From: Collinsella sp. | Lineage (GTDB): Bacteria; Actinomycetota; Coriobacteriia; Coriobacteriales; Coriobacteriaceae | Length of the DNA: 64,000 nucleotides | Direction of reading: 5' to 3' | Assembly (NCBI GenBank): GCA_019419505.1 | Contig: DXZS01000014.1 | Location: forward strand, 1 to 64,000 | Shown here: piece after piece, positions 1 through 10,023 of the stretch | Layout: the number at the start of each line of letters is the position of its first letter | Position numbering within the stretch: the stretch's first letter is position 1 | Made by a program: the position numbers and the translations under genes | The notes under the pieces: model-generated | Databases searched by the model: none | What the model saw: only the letters and a program-made list of their open reading frames with translations | What the model was told of the DNA's origin: nothing

Positions 1-131
1 CCAGACCGGAGGGGCCCCGGGGGCGGGAATCTGGGCGTACACATTTCCTACACATCTTGTGATCCGACTAACGTTTGCCAGCCGTTAACTACCGCTCGCC
101 GAGCATCTCTTTATATAAGGCAGTCTCATGA

Positions 132-1532
132 TTAAAGCGGATACGTCCCCCTAGCTAAAGCACAGCCAGCATCGAGCAACTCATCGCGTTCTTCCACCGA
201 GAACCCCTCGGCGTAGACGCGCACCACTGGTTCGGTCCCGCTAGGACGGACCAGCAGCCACGTGTCATCCTCGAATTCCAAACGCAAGCCATCCATATGA
301 CTAACGTTTTGCGGCACCTTGCCACAAATCGACTTGGGGTTTACGCCCGGCAGCAGGGTTCGTAACGTTTCGGCATCTTCGGCCTCAAGGCGCAAATCCC
401 GTCGACCGTAACTCGTCTTACCAAAACTGTCCTCGAGTTGGTCGACCAGAACGCCCAAAGGCGCGTCCGTCTTAGCCATAAGCTCACACAGAATCAGACA
501 GGCGAGGACTCCATCGCGCTCGGGCATATGCGCGGCGATGCCGATACCACCGGCTTCTTCACCGCCTATGAGGACGCCGCCCTTCTTCATCTCCGCCGCT
601 ATATATTTGAAACCGACTGGTTTGACGGTCACGCGGCAGCCAAGCGCCTCGGCAATGCGACGCACGAGCGTCGAGCATGAAAGATTGACGACGACGCGCC
701 CCTCCAAATTACGAAATTGGACCAAGTCGCCCAAAACGAGCGCCATGATCTGATGCGGATGTATATATCTGCCGCGCTCGTCAACCGCACCGATACGGTC
801 GGCGTCGCCGTCGGTCACCAGGCCGGCGCAAGCTCCGTCATCGATAACCGTGCGCTCGCAAGCGTCCACCCAAGGCTCAACGGGGTCGGGGCAGATATCT
901 TCTTGGTCAGACGCCTGCCCGGCGTGAATCTCGTGCACCTCAACGCCAAGCTCGCGCAGCAAGTCGGCTAGATAGCCCTGGGCTGCGCCGCCCATGGGAT
1001 CGACAACCACGCGCAGGTGCGCGGCGCGGATGGCTTCGGCATCGACAAACGATGCCACCGCCTGCATATAGTCAGGAATAATATCCGCGGTGCGATATTG
1101 CCCCTCGATCCCCATTGGCTCGGGAGCCATGGTCTCTTCGAGCTCTTCGATGACATCCTGGTTGGCGGTCGAGCCGTCACCCATGCGAATCTTGAGGCAC
1201 AGATAACCCTGCGGATGATGGGACCCCGTCACCATGAGCGCGCCGCACGCCTCACCGTCATAAGCCGCCGCCCACGTAAGGGCAGGGGTCGGAACAGGTC
1301 GCGAAGCGAGCACGGCGTCCAGCCCGTGCGCTGCTAGCACGCCCGCCGCAAGCTCAGCGAACTCGCTCGCCAGGGGCCGGGTGTCGAACCCTATATATAC
1401 CGTTTTGCCTGGATTGGTCTTTTGCCACAACTCGCCGACGGCATCGGCGATACGGGCAACGTTATCGGCAGTGAAGTCCTCATCGACGCGAGCGCGCCAA
1501 CCGTCAGTTCCAAAATGAATTATCGCGCACAC
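132..1532 (-). CDS. Phosphoglucomutase/phosphomannomutase family protein
   Basis: Alpha-D-phosphohexomutase that interconverts hexose-1- and hexose-6-phosphates (glucose or mannose) in the cytoplasm. The four family signatures appear in order: FGTDGWR at the N-terminus, the phosphoserine loop written VTGSHHP instead of the usual TASHNP, the metal loop TDGDADRIG, the sugar loop GGEEAGG and the C-terminal phosphate loop RPSGTEP. I chose a GTG start at 1532 because GAGGTG lies about 7 nt upstream and FGTDGW then falls near residue 5, as in the family. An ATG at 1616 would add 28 residues with no family resemblance. Substrate preference (glucose, mannose or glucosamine phosphate) cannot be read from sequence. 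It stands alone, about 70 bp beyond the terminator of the next leftward gene. Confidence 0.88.
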   Translation of the reverse strand: MCAIIHFGTDGWRARVDEDFTADNVARIADAVGELWQKTNPGKTVYIGFDTRPLASEFAELAAGVLAAHGLDAVLASRPVPTPALTWAAAYDGEACGALMVTGSHHPQGYLCLKIRMGDGSTANQDVIEELEETMAPEPMGIEGQYRTADIIPDYMQAVASFVDAEAIRAAHLRVVVDPMGGAAQGYLADLLRELGVEVHEIHAGQASDQEDICPDPVEPWVDACERTVIDDGACAGLVTDGDADRIGAVDERGRYIHPHQIMALVLGDLVQFRNLEGRVVVNLSCSTLVRRIAEALGCRVTVKPVGFKYIAAEMKKGGVLIGGEEAGGIGIAAHMPERDGVLACLILCELMAKTDAPLGVLVDQLEDSFGKTSYGRRDLRLEAEDAETLRTLLPGVNPKSICGKVPQNVSHMDGLRLEFEDDTWLLVRPSGTEPVVRVYAEGFSVEERDELLDAGCALARGTYPL

Positions 1533-1655
1533 GCGCAGACACCTCACAGTGTTTGGATCATGGTACGCATGGGGTATACCCGCAACATGCACTCGGCAAC
1601 CCGCCGGCACCAGCATTCACCATTTGGGCAAATGCTGCCGAGGACATGCAGGCAA

Positions 1656-1687
1656 TAAAAAAAACCGCCCCGTATGGAGCGGTTTTA
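1656..1687 (-). terminator. Rho-independent terminator after the homocysteine methyltransferase gene
   Basis: On the minus strand an AAAACCGCTCC / GGGGCGGTTTT stem is followed by a run of eight T. It starts only a few bases after the stop codon at 1692, so it ends the leftward transcript of that gene. Confidence 0.85.
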
Positions 1688-1691
1688 CCCT

Positions 1692-2585
1692 TTATATATC
1701 GAGCGCCTCGGCCATCGCTGCCGTAGTGATTGCCGTGGTTCCACAACAACTGCCCACCATTGCGGCGCCGGCATGTCTCCATTCGATGCATGCGCGCGCG
1801 AAAGCTTCGGGGCTCTCGTGCCATACGGGGCCATCCTGAGTCTGGACCGGATCGCCCACGTTGGGACGCACCGTGACGGGAGTAGTCGCCGATGCAACCA
1901 TCCTGGGCACCGCCGCGTTCGCGGCCGCAAGCGAACAGCAATTAACACCAACCGAGTTTGCGCCGTGTTTTTCGGCGTACAAAACGGCTGCCTCGATGTT
2001 GAGGCCATCGCCCAGCAGGTCGCCTTTATCGTCAACGACAAAACTCACCAGAACAGGCATGCCGTCGGCGGCATCTCGGGCGCCGGCAAGCATGGGCTGC
2101 AGATTACGGATAGACGTCACCGTCTCGATCAGCAGACCGTCAACGCCGGCATTGAGCAAGGCGTGCGCCTGTTCGCGCGCAATGCCGCGGATTTCACGAT
2201 ACTCGACAGAGTCCTCGGCAAACCACTCAATACCGATCGGGCCCATCGAGCCCAGCAGTAGCTGAGGGTGCGCCTGGCGGGCATCGTCGACGGCCCCGCG
2301 ATTGACCTCCGCCACGGACGGCGCAATCTGGTCGTGCTTGAGGGCATAGCTCGATGCCTGAAAGGTATTGGTAATGAGCACCTGCGCGCCGGCGGCGACA
2401 TACAAGCGATGGATACGAGAAACGGTCTGCGGCTCTGCCAGATTCCAAAACGCCGGTGGAATGTCGGCGGCATCGTACTCACTCAACAAAACACTGCCCA
2501 TGGGGCCCTGCGCCAACAAGGTCTCGCTCGACAAGCGGCGCGTAAGTTCCTCGGCACCAAAGCGGTTGTAATAACTCGTATCCAT
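1692..2585 (-). CDS. Homocysteine S-methyltransferase family protein
   Basis: Pfam S-methyl_trans TIM barrel, the N-terminal module of cobalamin methionine synthase and the whole of BHMT/MmuM enzymes. The N-terminal GPMGSVL segment matches the usual GAMGT motif. The zinc ligands are visible as GVNCCS around residue 215 and VGSCCGTT near the C-terminus. At 297 aa it is a stand-alone enzyme moving a methyl group from an unknown donor (S-methylmethionine, betaine or methyl-folate partner proteins) to homocysteine. No metH reductase or cobalamin domain is attached, so it may be a MmuM-like enzyme or the first piece of a split MetH. A strong terminator lies just downstream, and a metal-dependent regulator gene sits 10 bp upstream on the same strand. 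Confidence 0.85.
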   Translation of the reverse strand: MDTSYYNRFGAEELTRRLSSETLLAQGPMGSVLLSEYDAADIPPAFWNLAEPQTVSRIHRLYVAAGAQVLITNTFQASSYALKHDQIAPSVAEVNRGAVDDARQAHPQLLLGSMGPIGIEWFAEDSVEYREIRGIAREQAHALLNAGVDGLLIETVTSIRNLQPMLAGARDAADGMPVLVSFVVDDKGDLLGDGLNIEAAVLYAEKHGANSVGVNCCSLAAANAAVPRMVASATTPVTVRPNVGDPVQTQDGPVWHESPEAFARACIEWRHAGAAMVGSCCGTTAITTAAMAEALDI

Positions 2586-2595
2586 ATATATCCTG

Positions 2596-3018
2596 CTATT
2601 CCTCGACGCTGATTCCCTGCTTTTCGAGATAGGCGAGCCAGCGGCTCATCGTGTCCTCGGATAGCGCATGCTCCATCATGCAGGCCTCGGAATCGGCTCG
2701 CTCAAATTCGACACCGAGCTCCTGAACCAAAAACGTGCGGATGAGGCGATGACGGTACCAGATAGCCGTGCCAACCTCGCGACCGCGATCGGTCAGGATT
2801 ACCTTGCCGTAGTGCGATTGCTCGACAAGCTCGGATGCCTTGAGCGCCGAAACCGCTTTATTGACCGATGCCTTGGAGACGCCAAGGCGCTGCGCGATGT
2901 CGACCGATCGCACGCCGTTGGTTTCCCCCTCTTCGCTTTCAATGCGAACCATGCACTCCAAGTAGTCTTCGTTCGCCACCGTCAGATGTAGTTCGCGCGA
3001 GCTATTTGTCGTATCCAT
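2596..3018 (-). CDS. DtxR/MntR-family metal-dependent transcriptional regulator
   Basis: A 140-aa protein with an N-terminal winged helix (SVDIAQRLGVSKASVNKAVSAL, about residues 37-58, is the recognition region) and a C-terminal dimerisation half with the metal-ligand pattern typical of iron or manganese sensors (CMMEHALSED). Such proteins bind DNA when loaded with Fe(II) or Mn(II) and repress metal uptake. The start at 3018 is preceded by AGGGACGGAAG; an earlier start at 3039 has no visible ribosome binding site. It is divergent from pepT, and the shared 120-bp spacer holds an 18-bp perfect palindrome, a plausible operator. The SH3-like third domain of DtxR proper is absent, so MntR-type is the better fit. 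Confidence 0.82.
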   Translation of the reverse strand: MDTTNSSRELHLTVANEDYLECMVRIESEEGETNGVRSVDIAQRLGVSKASVNKAVSALKASELVEQSHYGKVILTDRGREVGTAIWYRHRLIRTFLVQELGVEFERADSEACMMEHALSEDTMSRWLAYLEKQGISVEE

Positions 3019-3072
3019 GATCTTCCGTCCCTTCTGCATTCAATGGCTGATTCTACCCCATCCAAGCGTCGT

Positions 3073-3090
3073 GGTATGCCGTGGCATACC
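3073..3090. promoter_or_regulatory. 18-bp perfect palindrome in the DtxR/pepT divergent region
   Basis: GGTATGCC-GT-GGCATACC, perfect 8-bp arms. It sits directly upstream of an extended -10-like TGCTAGAGT (3092-3100) that would serve pepT, and 55 bp upstream of the regulator start. Position and symmetry suggest an operator, perhaps for the adjacent DtxR-family protein; that link is inference. Confidence 0.5.
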
Positions 3091-3138
3091 GTGCTAGAGT
3101 TCTTGTTGCACACGACGACCAAGATTGGAGCGATCTTT

Positions 3139-4386
3139 ATGGAAAACACCACCACAAACCCCGATGTCCTCGAGCGCTTTTTGCGCTACGTCCAGATCAA
3201 CACGCAGTCCGAGGATGCAAACTGCGACCAGGTACCCTCGAGCGCCGTTCAGTTTGATCTTGCCAACGTGCTGGCTGAAGAGCTGCGCGAGCTTGGTGCG
3301 GAAGATGCCCACGTGACCGAGCATGCCTATGTCTGCGCGCATATCCCCGCAAGTGCGGGCGCTGAGGACAAGCCCGCCCTGGGCCTGATCGCCCATCTCG
3401 ACACCACCGAAGTTGCACCGGGCGCCGGCGTGAAGCCGCACATCGTACACTACGAGGGCGGCGACCTGGTCTGCGGCACGGTTGACGGTAAGCCCGTTGC
3501 CATGAGCACCGCCAAGCTTCCCGCCCTGAACGACCTCGCGGGTGAGGACCTGGTCTGCAGCGATGGCACCACGCTGCTGGGCGCGGACGACAAGGCAGGC
3601 GTCGCCGAGATCATGTCACTTGTCGCGCGTATCGCTCAGGACCCTTCTCTGCCCCATCCCGCACTCGGCATTTGCTTCTGCCCTGACGAGGAGATCGGCC
3701 ACGGAGCTGAGCTGCTGGATATCGATACCTTTGGCTGCAAGTACGCCTACACGGTCGACGGCGGCCCCATCGGCGAGCTGGAGTGGGAGTGCTTTAACGC
3801 CGCCGAGGTGACCGTCCGCTTTGAGGGCCAGTCCATCCACCCGGGCGACGCCAAGGACCGTATGGTCAACGCAGGCAATCTGTTCTGCGACTTCAACGCG
3901 TTGCTCCCCTACGTGCAGCGCCCGGAGTATACGGAAGGCTACGAGGGCTTTTATCACCTTGAGGGCGTATCTGCAACCGTCGATCACGCCACGGCGCGCT
4001 ACATCGTCCGCGACCATGACGCCGCCAAGTTCCAGCAGAAACTCGACCTTATTGATGCCGCCGCCTCGATGCTCAACCAGCGTCTGGGTGAGGAGCGCGT
4101 AACGGTCGAGATTAAGCAGCAGTATCGAAATATGGCCGAAATCGTTCATGACTATCCCGAGCTTATTGATGTTGCCAAGGAAGCCTACCTTGCCTGCGGC
4201 GTTGAGCCCCAAGTGCTGCCGATTCGCGGCGGCACCGACGGCGCGCAGCTGTCGTTCCGCGGTCTGCCCTGCCCCAACCTTTCCACCGGCGGCTATTGCT
4301 ACCACGGCGTCAACGAGTTCGTCCCGGTCAGTTCGCTCGTCAAGATGACCGACGTGCTCCAGGAGCTCGTCGCCCGCTTTGCATAG
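3139..4386 (+). CDS. pepT: Peptidase T (tripeptide aminopeptidase)
   Basis: Cytoplasmic M20 zinc exopeptidase that removes the N-terminal residue from tripeptides. Zinc and catalytic motifs are in order: IAHLDTTE, TTLLGADDKAG, CPDEEIGHG, VDGGPIGELE and the C-terminal RGGTDGAQLSFRG with CYHGVNEF. The start at 3139 (MENTTTNPDVLERF) follows GGAGCGA and gives 415 aa, the normal PepT length; the in-frame start at 3043 would add 32 non-homologous residues and cover the promoter. It is a single gene with its own terminator, divergent from the DtxR-type regulator. Fits an organism that lives on peptides. Confidence 0.93.
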   Translation: MENTTTNPDVLERFLRYVQINTQSEDANCDQVPSSAVQFDLANVLAEELRELGAEDAHVTEHAYVCAHIPASAGAEDKPALGLIAHLDTTEVAPGAGVKPHIVHYEGGDLVCGTVDGKPVAMSTAKLPALNDLAGEDLVCSDGTTLLGADDKAGVAEIMSLVARIAQDPSLPHPALGICFCPDEEIGHGAELLDIDTFGCKYAYTVDGGPIGELEWECFNAAEVTVRFEGQSIHPGDAKDRMVNAGNLFCDFNALLPYVQRPEYTEGYEGFYHLEGVSATVDHATARYIVRDHDAAKFQQKLDLIDAAASMLNQRLGEERVTVEIKQQYRNMAEIVHDYPELIDVAKEAYLACGVEPQVLPIRGGTDGAQLSFRGLPCPNLSTGGYCYHGVNEFVPVSSLVKMTDVLQELVARFA

Positions 4387-4410
4387 GGAACTCGAACAAT
4401 CTAGGTAAGC

Positions 4411-4452
4411 AAAACCGCCCCGTCCTCAAAACCGAGAACGGGGCGGTTTTTG
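4411..4452 (+). terminator. Terminator of pepT
   Basis: AAAACCGCCCCG / CGGGGCGGTTTT stem with T-rich tail, 25 bp after the pepT stop. The stem is close to that of the 1656 terminator. Confidence 0.85.
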
Positions 4453-4474
4453 GTGCAAGGGGAGTAGTCAGCAC

Positions 4475-4639
4475 CGCAGGTTGAGCCAACGTCAGCGAGC
4501 GACGTCCAAGGCGAACAAGTTGGCATGAAAAAGGCAGGGCATTGACCTTCTGGTCATGCCCTGCCTTTTGAATGACAAATTGTCGCCTTGGGCGGCGCGC
4601 AGCGTCGAGCCGTTACGGCGTTTGGTAAAACGCCGTAAC
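4475..4639 (-). repeat. Stop-codon-abutting multi-hairpin repeat, copy R1
   Basis: Read in the sense of the flanking leftward gene, the element starts at the base after the LCP stop codon (4640-4642). It has three hairpins: GTTACGGCGTTT/AAACGCCGTAAC with a TACC loop (GGTA on the other strand), a long-range stem CCAAGGCGA/TCGCCTTGG, and inside it a strong AAGGCAGGGCAT/ATGCCCTGCCTT stem topped by GACC/GGTC. The last hairpin is followed on the minus strand by TTTTTC and could terminate. Copies R2-R5 share the layout with compensatory stem changes. A short leader (GCAGGTTGAG) is shared with R2. Confidence 0.75.
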
Positions 4640-5875
4640 TTAGTAGTTGGCTTCGTAGCCGTTGCCGTCGCCGGTGGGCTCTTCGTAGTAGTCCGAATCG
4701 CTCGAATCGCTTGAGTCATCGGAATCGTCAGAGCTGACCGATGAGGTTGCGGTACCGTTTGCGTAGTCGTCAGACGTGTTGTTGTTCAGGTCGCCGATCG
4801 TAGAGCTGGAACCGTCGGAAAGACCCATGGTGTTGGGACCCTTGGGATCCTTGCCGGCATCGACGCGCTCCATCATTTCCTTGAGCTCGTCCTCGTAGAC
4901 AAAGACGTAGCTCACACCGTCGATCATGGTGCTGTCGTCGGCGTACGAGGGCAGGTTGGCCGAGTAGATACCGTCGACATCCATACCGCGCATGGCGTTG
5001 ACCGTAGCCACGATATCCTGAACGCTCATATCGGTTACGAGCATATCGGACAGCGAATTAACCAGGCCAAAAATCTTCGTGGCATCGAAGTTATTGAGAA
5101 TCTGGTTGGCAAGGGCGCCAAGCACCTGACGCTGGTGGCGCATGCGCGTGTAATCGCCGTCGGCATAGGTGTAGCGGCAGCGGGCATAGGTAAGGGCGGT
5201 GGCACCGTCCATATGCTGCTGGCCAGCGGTAATCTTAATATCCAGGTGCTCGGGGTCGTCAACATCATCGGTTGCGTTAATGTCGATACCGCCAACCGAA
5301 TCAATCAGCGCCTGCATACCGTCGAAGCTGACCTCGGCATAGTGGGAAATCTGAACACCGCACAGCTCGTTGACCGCCTCGACCATGGCCTCGGCGCCGC
5401 CAACGGTATGGCAGGCGTTGATCTTCATGGTCTCGCCCTTGTACTCGACCTTGGTGTCGCGCGGAACGGAAATGAGCGTCGCCTGCTTTTGCGTGGGGTC
5501 GATGCGTGCCAGGATAATCGAGTCGGCACGATACGTATCCTCGCCCGGACGGCCGTCGGTGCCAAGAAGCAGCACGTAGAACGGATCCTTTGCCTCATCG
5601 GTGTCAACCAGAACCCGACGCAGATTGTCGGTAATGACATTAGAATCGCCGAGCTTGCCCATAATGGTGGCAAACCACAGGCCGGCAGCGGTAGTGGCAC
5701 TCAGCAGCACACCAAGCACGACAATGAGCGCGACGTGACGAATCGTGTGGCTACGACGACGTTGACGAGCGCGCTCGGAATAGCGAGCCACGTTATCGCG
5801 ACTGTAGATCTTGGCCTGCGCACCAGTTGAGGGTCTTCGGGCGGTGGTATCCGCGAGGGGCTTTTTATTAAACAT
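4640..5875 (-). CDS. LCP (LytR-CpsA-Psr) family cell-wall glycopolymer ligase
   Basis: Membrane-anchored phosphotransferase that attaches anionic glycopolymers to peptidoglycan. Architecture: basic N-terminal tail, one membrane segment around residues 45-70 (HVALIVVLGVLL and on), then the LCP domain with LLLGTDGRPGE, DSIILARID, SVPRDTKV, the VGGIDI loop and the TYARCRYTYADGDYTRMRHQRQV segment (catalytic arginines). The C-terminal 60 residues form a low-complexity Ser/Asp-rich tail outside the membrane. I prefer ATG 5875, 6 nt after AGG; a TTG at 5881 is possible. It lies 12 bp downstream of murA on the same strand, which fits a cell-wall role. Repeat R1 starts immediately at its stop codon. 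Confidence 0.9.
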   Translation of the reverse strand: MFNKKPLADTTARRPSTGAQAKIYSRDNVARYSERARQRRRSHTIRHVALIVVLGVLLSATTAAGLWFATIMGKLGDSNVITDNLRRVLVDTDEAKDPFYVLLLGTDGRPGEDTYRADSIILARIDPTQKQATLISVPRDTKVEYKGETMKINACHTVGGAEAMVEAVNELCGVQISHYAEVSFDGMQALIDSVGGIDINATDDVDDPEHLDIKITAGQQHMDGATALTYARCRYTYADGDYTRMRHQRQVLGALANQILNNFDATKIFGLVNSLSDMLVTDMSVQDIVATVNAMRGMDVDGIYSANLPSYADDSTMIDGVSYVFVYEDELKEMMERVDAGKDPKGPNTMGLSDGSSSTIGDLNNNTSDDYANGTATSSVSSDDSDDSSDSSDSDYYEEPTGDGNGYEANY

Positions 5876-5887
5876 AGGCAACCTGTA

Positions 5888-7171
5888 TTAGTAGATGACG
5901 GGATCGGGGACGGAAGCATGCTCGACATGCGCGCCGAGCGCCTGCAGCTTTTCGACAAACTGCTCGTAGCCGCGCTTGATGTGATGGATGGCCGAAACCT
6001 CGGTCGTCCCGTCGGCGATCAAGCCCGCTACGACGAGGGCCGCTCCGCCACGCAGATCGGGCGAGGTAACCTGTGCACCCGAGAAGCCCTTAACGCCATG
6101 AATCATGGCATGATGGCTCTCGATACGAATGTCGGCACCCATGCGCACCAGCTCAGAGGCAAACATAAAGCGATTCTCGAAGATGTTCTCGGTAATAACG
6201 GAACTGCCGTCGGCAAGGGCGGAGAGCACCATAATCTGCGCCTGCATGTCCGTCGGGAAGCCGGGGAACGGAAGCGTCTGGATGTCGACCGGCTTGATAC
6301 GCTCGGCACGGTTTACATGGACGCCATCCTCGACGCGCTCGCAGTCGATACCCATGAGCTCCATCTTCTTGAGCACCATGCCCAAGTGAATGGGGCAAAA
6401 GCCCGTGACATCGACACCACGATCGTCGGCCATCAACGCACCGGCAACGATAAAGGTACCGGCCTCGATGCGGTCGCCCACTACGCGATGGGTAACAGGA
6501 TGCAGTTCTTCCACGCCCTCGATGGTCACGACGGGCGTACCCGCGCCGACAATCTTGGCGCCCATCTCGTTGAGCATGTTGGCGAGATCGACGATCTCGG
6601 GCTCGCGGGCGGCATTGTCGATAACCGTGGTGCCCTGCGCGCGCACGGATGCCATGATGAGGTTCTCGGTCGCACCGACGCTGGCGAACTCGAGCGTGAC
6701 GGTGGTACCGCGCAGACCTTGGGGCGCATTAGCGTTGATGTAGCCGTGGGCGGTATCGAACTCTACGCCCAGGGCCTCGAGACCAAGAATGTGCATATCG
6801 ATCTTGCGAGCACCCAGGTTGCAGCCGCCCGGCATGGCGATCGTGGCGCGATGGAAGCGGCCCAGCAGGGGTCCCATCACGGCGGTGGAAGCACGCATCT
6901 TGGCGACGAGCTCGTAGGGGGCCTCCCAAGAATCGACCTGAGAGGTATCAATCTCGAGCGTGTGCTCGTCGAGAACATCGATCGTAGCGCCCATGCCTTT
7001 GAGCACCTTGCCCATCACGTGGACATCGGAAATATCGGGCACGTTCTGCAGCGTCGTCTTGCCCGGCGCCAGAAGCGTTGCCGCCATGAGTTTGAGTGCG
7101 GAGTTCTTGGCGCCCGAAACGGGCACGGAGCCTCCGATGGCGTGGCCACCCTCAACGCGGATAATATCCAA
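5888..7171 (-). CDS. murA: UDP-N-acetylglucosamine 1-carboxyvinyltransferase
   Basis: First committed step of peptidoglycan synthesis: transfers enolpyruvate from PEP to UDP-GlcNAc; cytoplasmic and the fosfomycin target. The N-terminus VEGGHAIGGSVPVSGAKNSA and the active-site loop PGGCNLGARKIDMHI are diagnostic, with the reactive Cys present, so fosfomycin binding is expected. The protein is 427 aa, normal length. RBS AAAGGG lies upstream of ATG 7171. Upstream the atp operon ends with its own terminator, so murA-LCP is likely a separate transcript. Confidence 0.95.
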   Translation of the reverse strand: MDIIRVEGGHAIGGSVPVSGAKNSALKLMAATLLAPGKTTLQNVPDISDVHVMGKVLKGMGATIDVLDEHTLEIDTSQVDSWEAPYELVAKMRASTAVMGPLLGRFHRATIAMPGGCNLGARKIDMHILGLEALGVEFDTAHGYINANAPQGLRGTTVTLEFASVGATENLIMASVRAQGTTVIDNAAREPEIVDLANMLNEMGAKIVGAGTPVVTIEGVEELHPVTHRVVGDRIEAGTFIVAGALMADDRGVDVTGFCPIHLGMVLKKMELMGIDCERVEDGVHVNRAERIKPVDIQTLPFPGFPTDMQAQIMVLSALADGSSVITENIFENRFMFASELVRMGADIRIESHHAMIHGVKGFSGAQVTSPDLRGGAALVVAGLIADGTTEVSAIHHIKRGYEQFVEKLQALGAHVEHASVPDPVIY

Positions 7172-7188
7172 GGTCTACCCTTTCAAAA

Positions 7189-7222
7189 AGCATGCCCGGG
7201 ATGGCTGAGCCATCCCGGGCAT
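7189..7222 (-). terminator. Terminator of the ATP synthase operon
   Basis: A perfect CATGCCCGGGATGGCT / AGCCATCCCGGGCATG palindrome, followed on the minus strand by CTTTTTG. It lies 38 bp after the atpC stop and just before murA. Confidence 0.85.
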
Positions 7223-7259
7223 GATGTGTTCGCAAATGGTCGAACGCTAAATCGTTTGA

Positions 7260-7652
7260 CTATTGGGCAAGCTTGAGCTTACACCATGCGATTTCATTAT
7301 AGAGGTAGGCGCGGCGTGCATCATCCTCCGACAAATTACCCAGCTTCTCTTCAAAACCTTGAATATCAGCTTTAAGCTTGTCGGCATCGACGGTCGCCAA
7401 ATCGCAAGCGCGCTCGGCGAGAACGGTCACGACATCGTCCGCAACCTGGGCATAGCCGCCGGCCACGGCAAACGTGTGGTCGACAGTGCCCATGGCCTTA
7501 TCGGAAACGCGAACGTAACCGCGGTCGATCGTGCAGATCTCGCTGGAGTGAGCAGGCAGGACGCCAAACTCGCCATCCGTGGACGGAATCGACACAAACG
7601 CAGCGTCGCCCTCATAGGCGCAGCTCACGGGGCACACGATGCGGATACGCAT
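7260..7652 (-). CDS. atpC: ATP synthase F1 subunit epsilon
   Basis: Central-stalk subunit of F1, inhibitory and coupling. The N-terminal beta-sandwich is seen as VSIPSTDGEFGVLPAHS and GYAQVADDVVTVLAERA; a helical C-terminal hairpin (DKLKADIQGFEEKLG) follows. It is 130 aa, the last gene of the operon, 3 bp after atpD, and followed by a terminator. Confidence 0.92.
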   Translation of the reverse strand: MRIRIVCPVSCAYEGDAAFVSIPSTDGEFGVLPAHSSEICTIDRGYVRVSDKAMGTVDHTFAVAGGYAQVADDVVTVLAERACDLATVDADKLKADIQGFEEKLGNLSEDDARRAYLYNEIAWCKLKLAQ

Positions 7653-7655
7653 AAC

Positions 7656-9109
<1,454 letters not shown>

Positions 9110-9110
<1 letters not shown>

Positions 9111-10018
9111 TACTGTTCCTCCAATGCTGAGGCTCCGCCGACGATCTCGTTAATCTCGGTCGTGATCGAAGCCTGGCGCACGCGACTATACGTGCGGGTA
9201 AGGGTCGAGATGATCGCGGTGGCGTTTTCCGTCGCGGAGTGCATGGCCTTGCGGCGTGCACCCTGCTCGGCAGCCGCCGAATCGATCAGGGCCTGGTAGA
9301 TGACCGTCAGGATATAAGACGGCACAAGCTTGCCGAGAACATGCTCGGGAGAGGGCACGAACTCGAACGTGGACGAGATGCGCTTAGGGGCGTCGGTCTC
9401 GTTCTTACGCGGACCGTGGGCCATAGCGATCATCTCGGGGTCGAGCGGCAACAGATGCTCGACGCGAAGCTCCTGATCCACGCGGTTCTTGGCGTGGTGG
9501 TAGACAAGCTCGACACGGTCAAGCTCACCGGCACGATACGCATCGCAGATATGAGAGGAGATCATGCGGGCCTGATTGAAATCGGGCTCAGAGGAGTTGC
9601 CCTCAAAGTGCATGACGACGTTTGCGCGGTCACGGAAATACGTGGCCGGTTTGCGCCCACACGCGATGATCTCGCACTCGATGCCGTCGTTCGCCCAAGA
9701 AGCGGCGAGCTTTTCGGCCGTGCGCTCCACCGTCGTATTGAAACCGCCGGCAAGGCCGCGGTCCGAGGCAATAACGACAATCAGGCCATGCTTGACGTTC
9801 TCATGCTTCTGCAGCATGGGATCGGTGCCCGAACAGGAAGCGTCGCCGGCGACCGTCAACATGACGTCGGTCAGCGCCTCCTTATAGGGCTCGGCCTGCT
9901 TGGAGCGATCGAGGGCACGACGGATCTTGGCCGTAGAGACCATCTCCATCGTGCGCGTGATCTGCTTGGTCGTGGTAACCGAGGAGATTCGCTTCTTAAT
10001 GTCGCGAAGGTTGGCCAT
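9110..10018 (-). CDS. atpG: ATP synthase F1 subunit gamma
   Basis: Rotating central stalk. The N-terminal helix (MANLRDIKKRISSVTTTKQITRTMEMVSTAKIRRA region, residues 1-35) and C-terminal helix (ENATAIISTLTRTYSRVRQA then EINEIVGGASAL) that form the coiled-coil axle are typical. It is 302 aa, starts 5 bp after the atpA stop and shares one base with atpD. Confidence 0.95.
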
Positions 10019-10023
10019 GGGGC

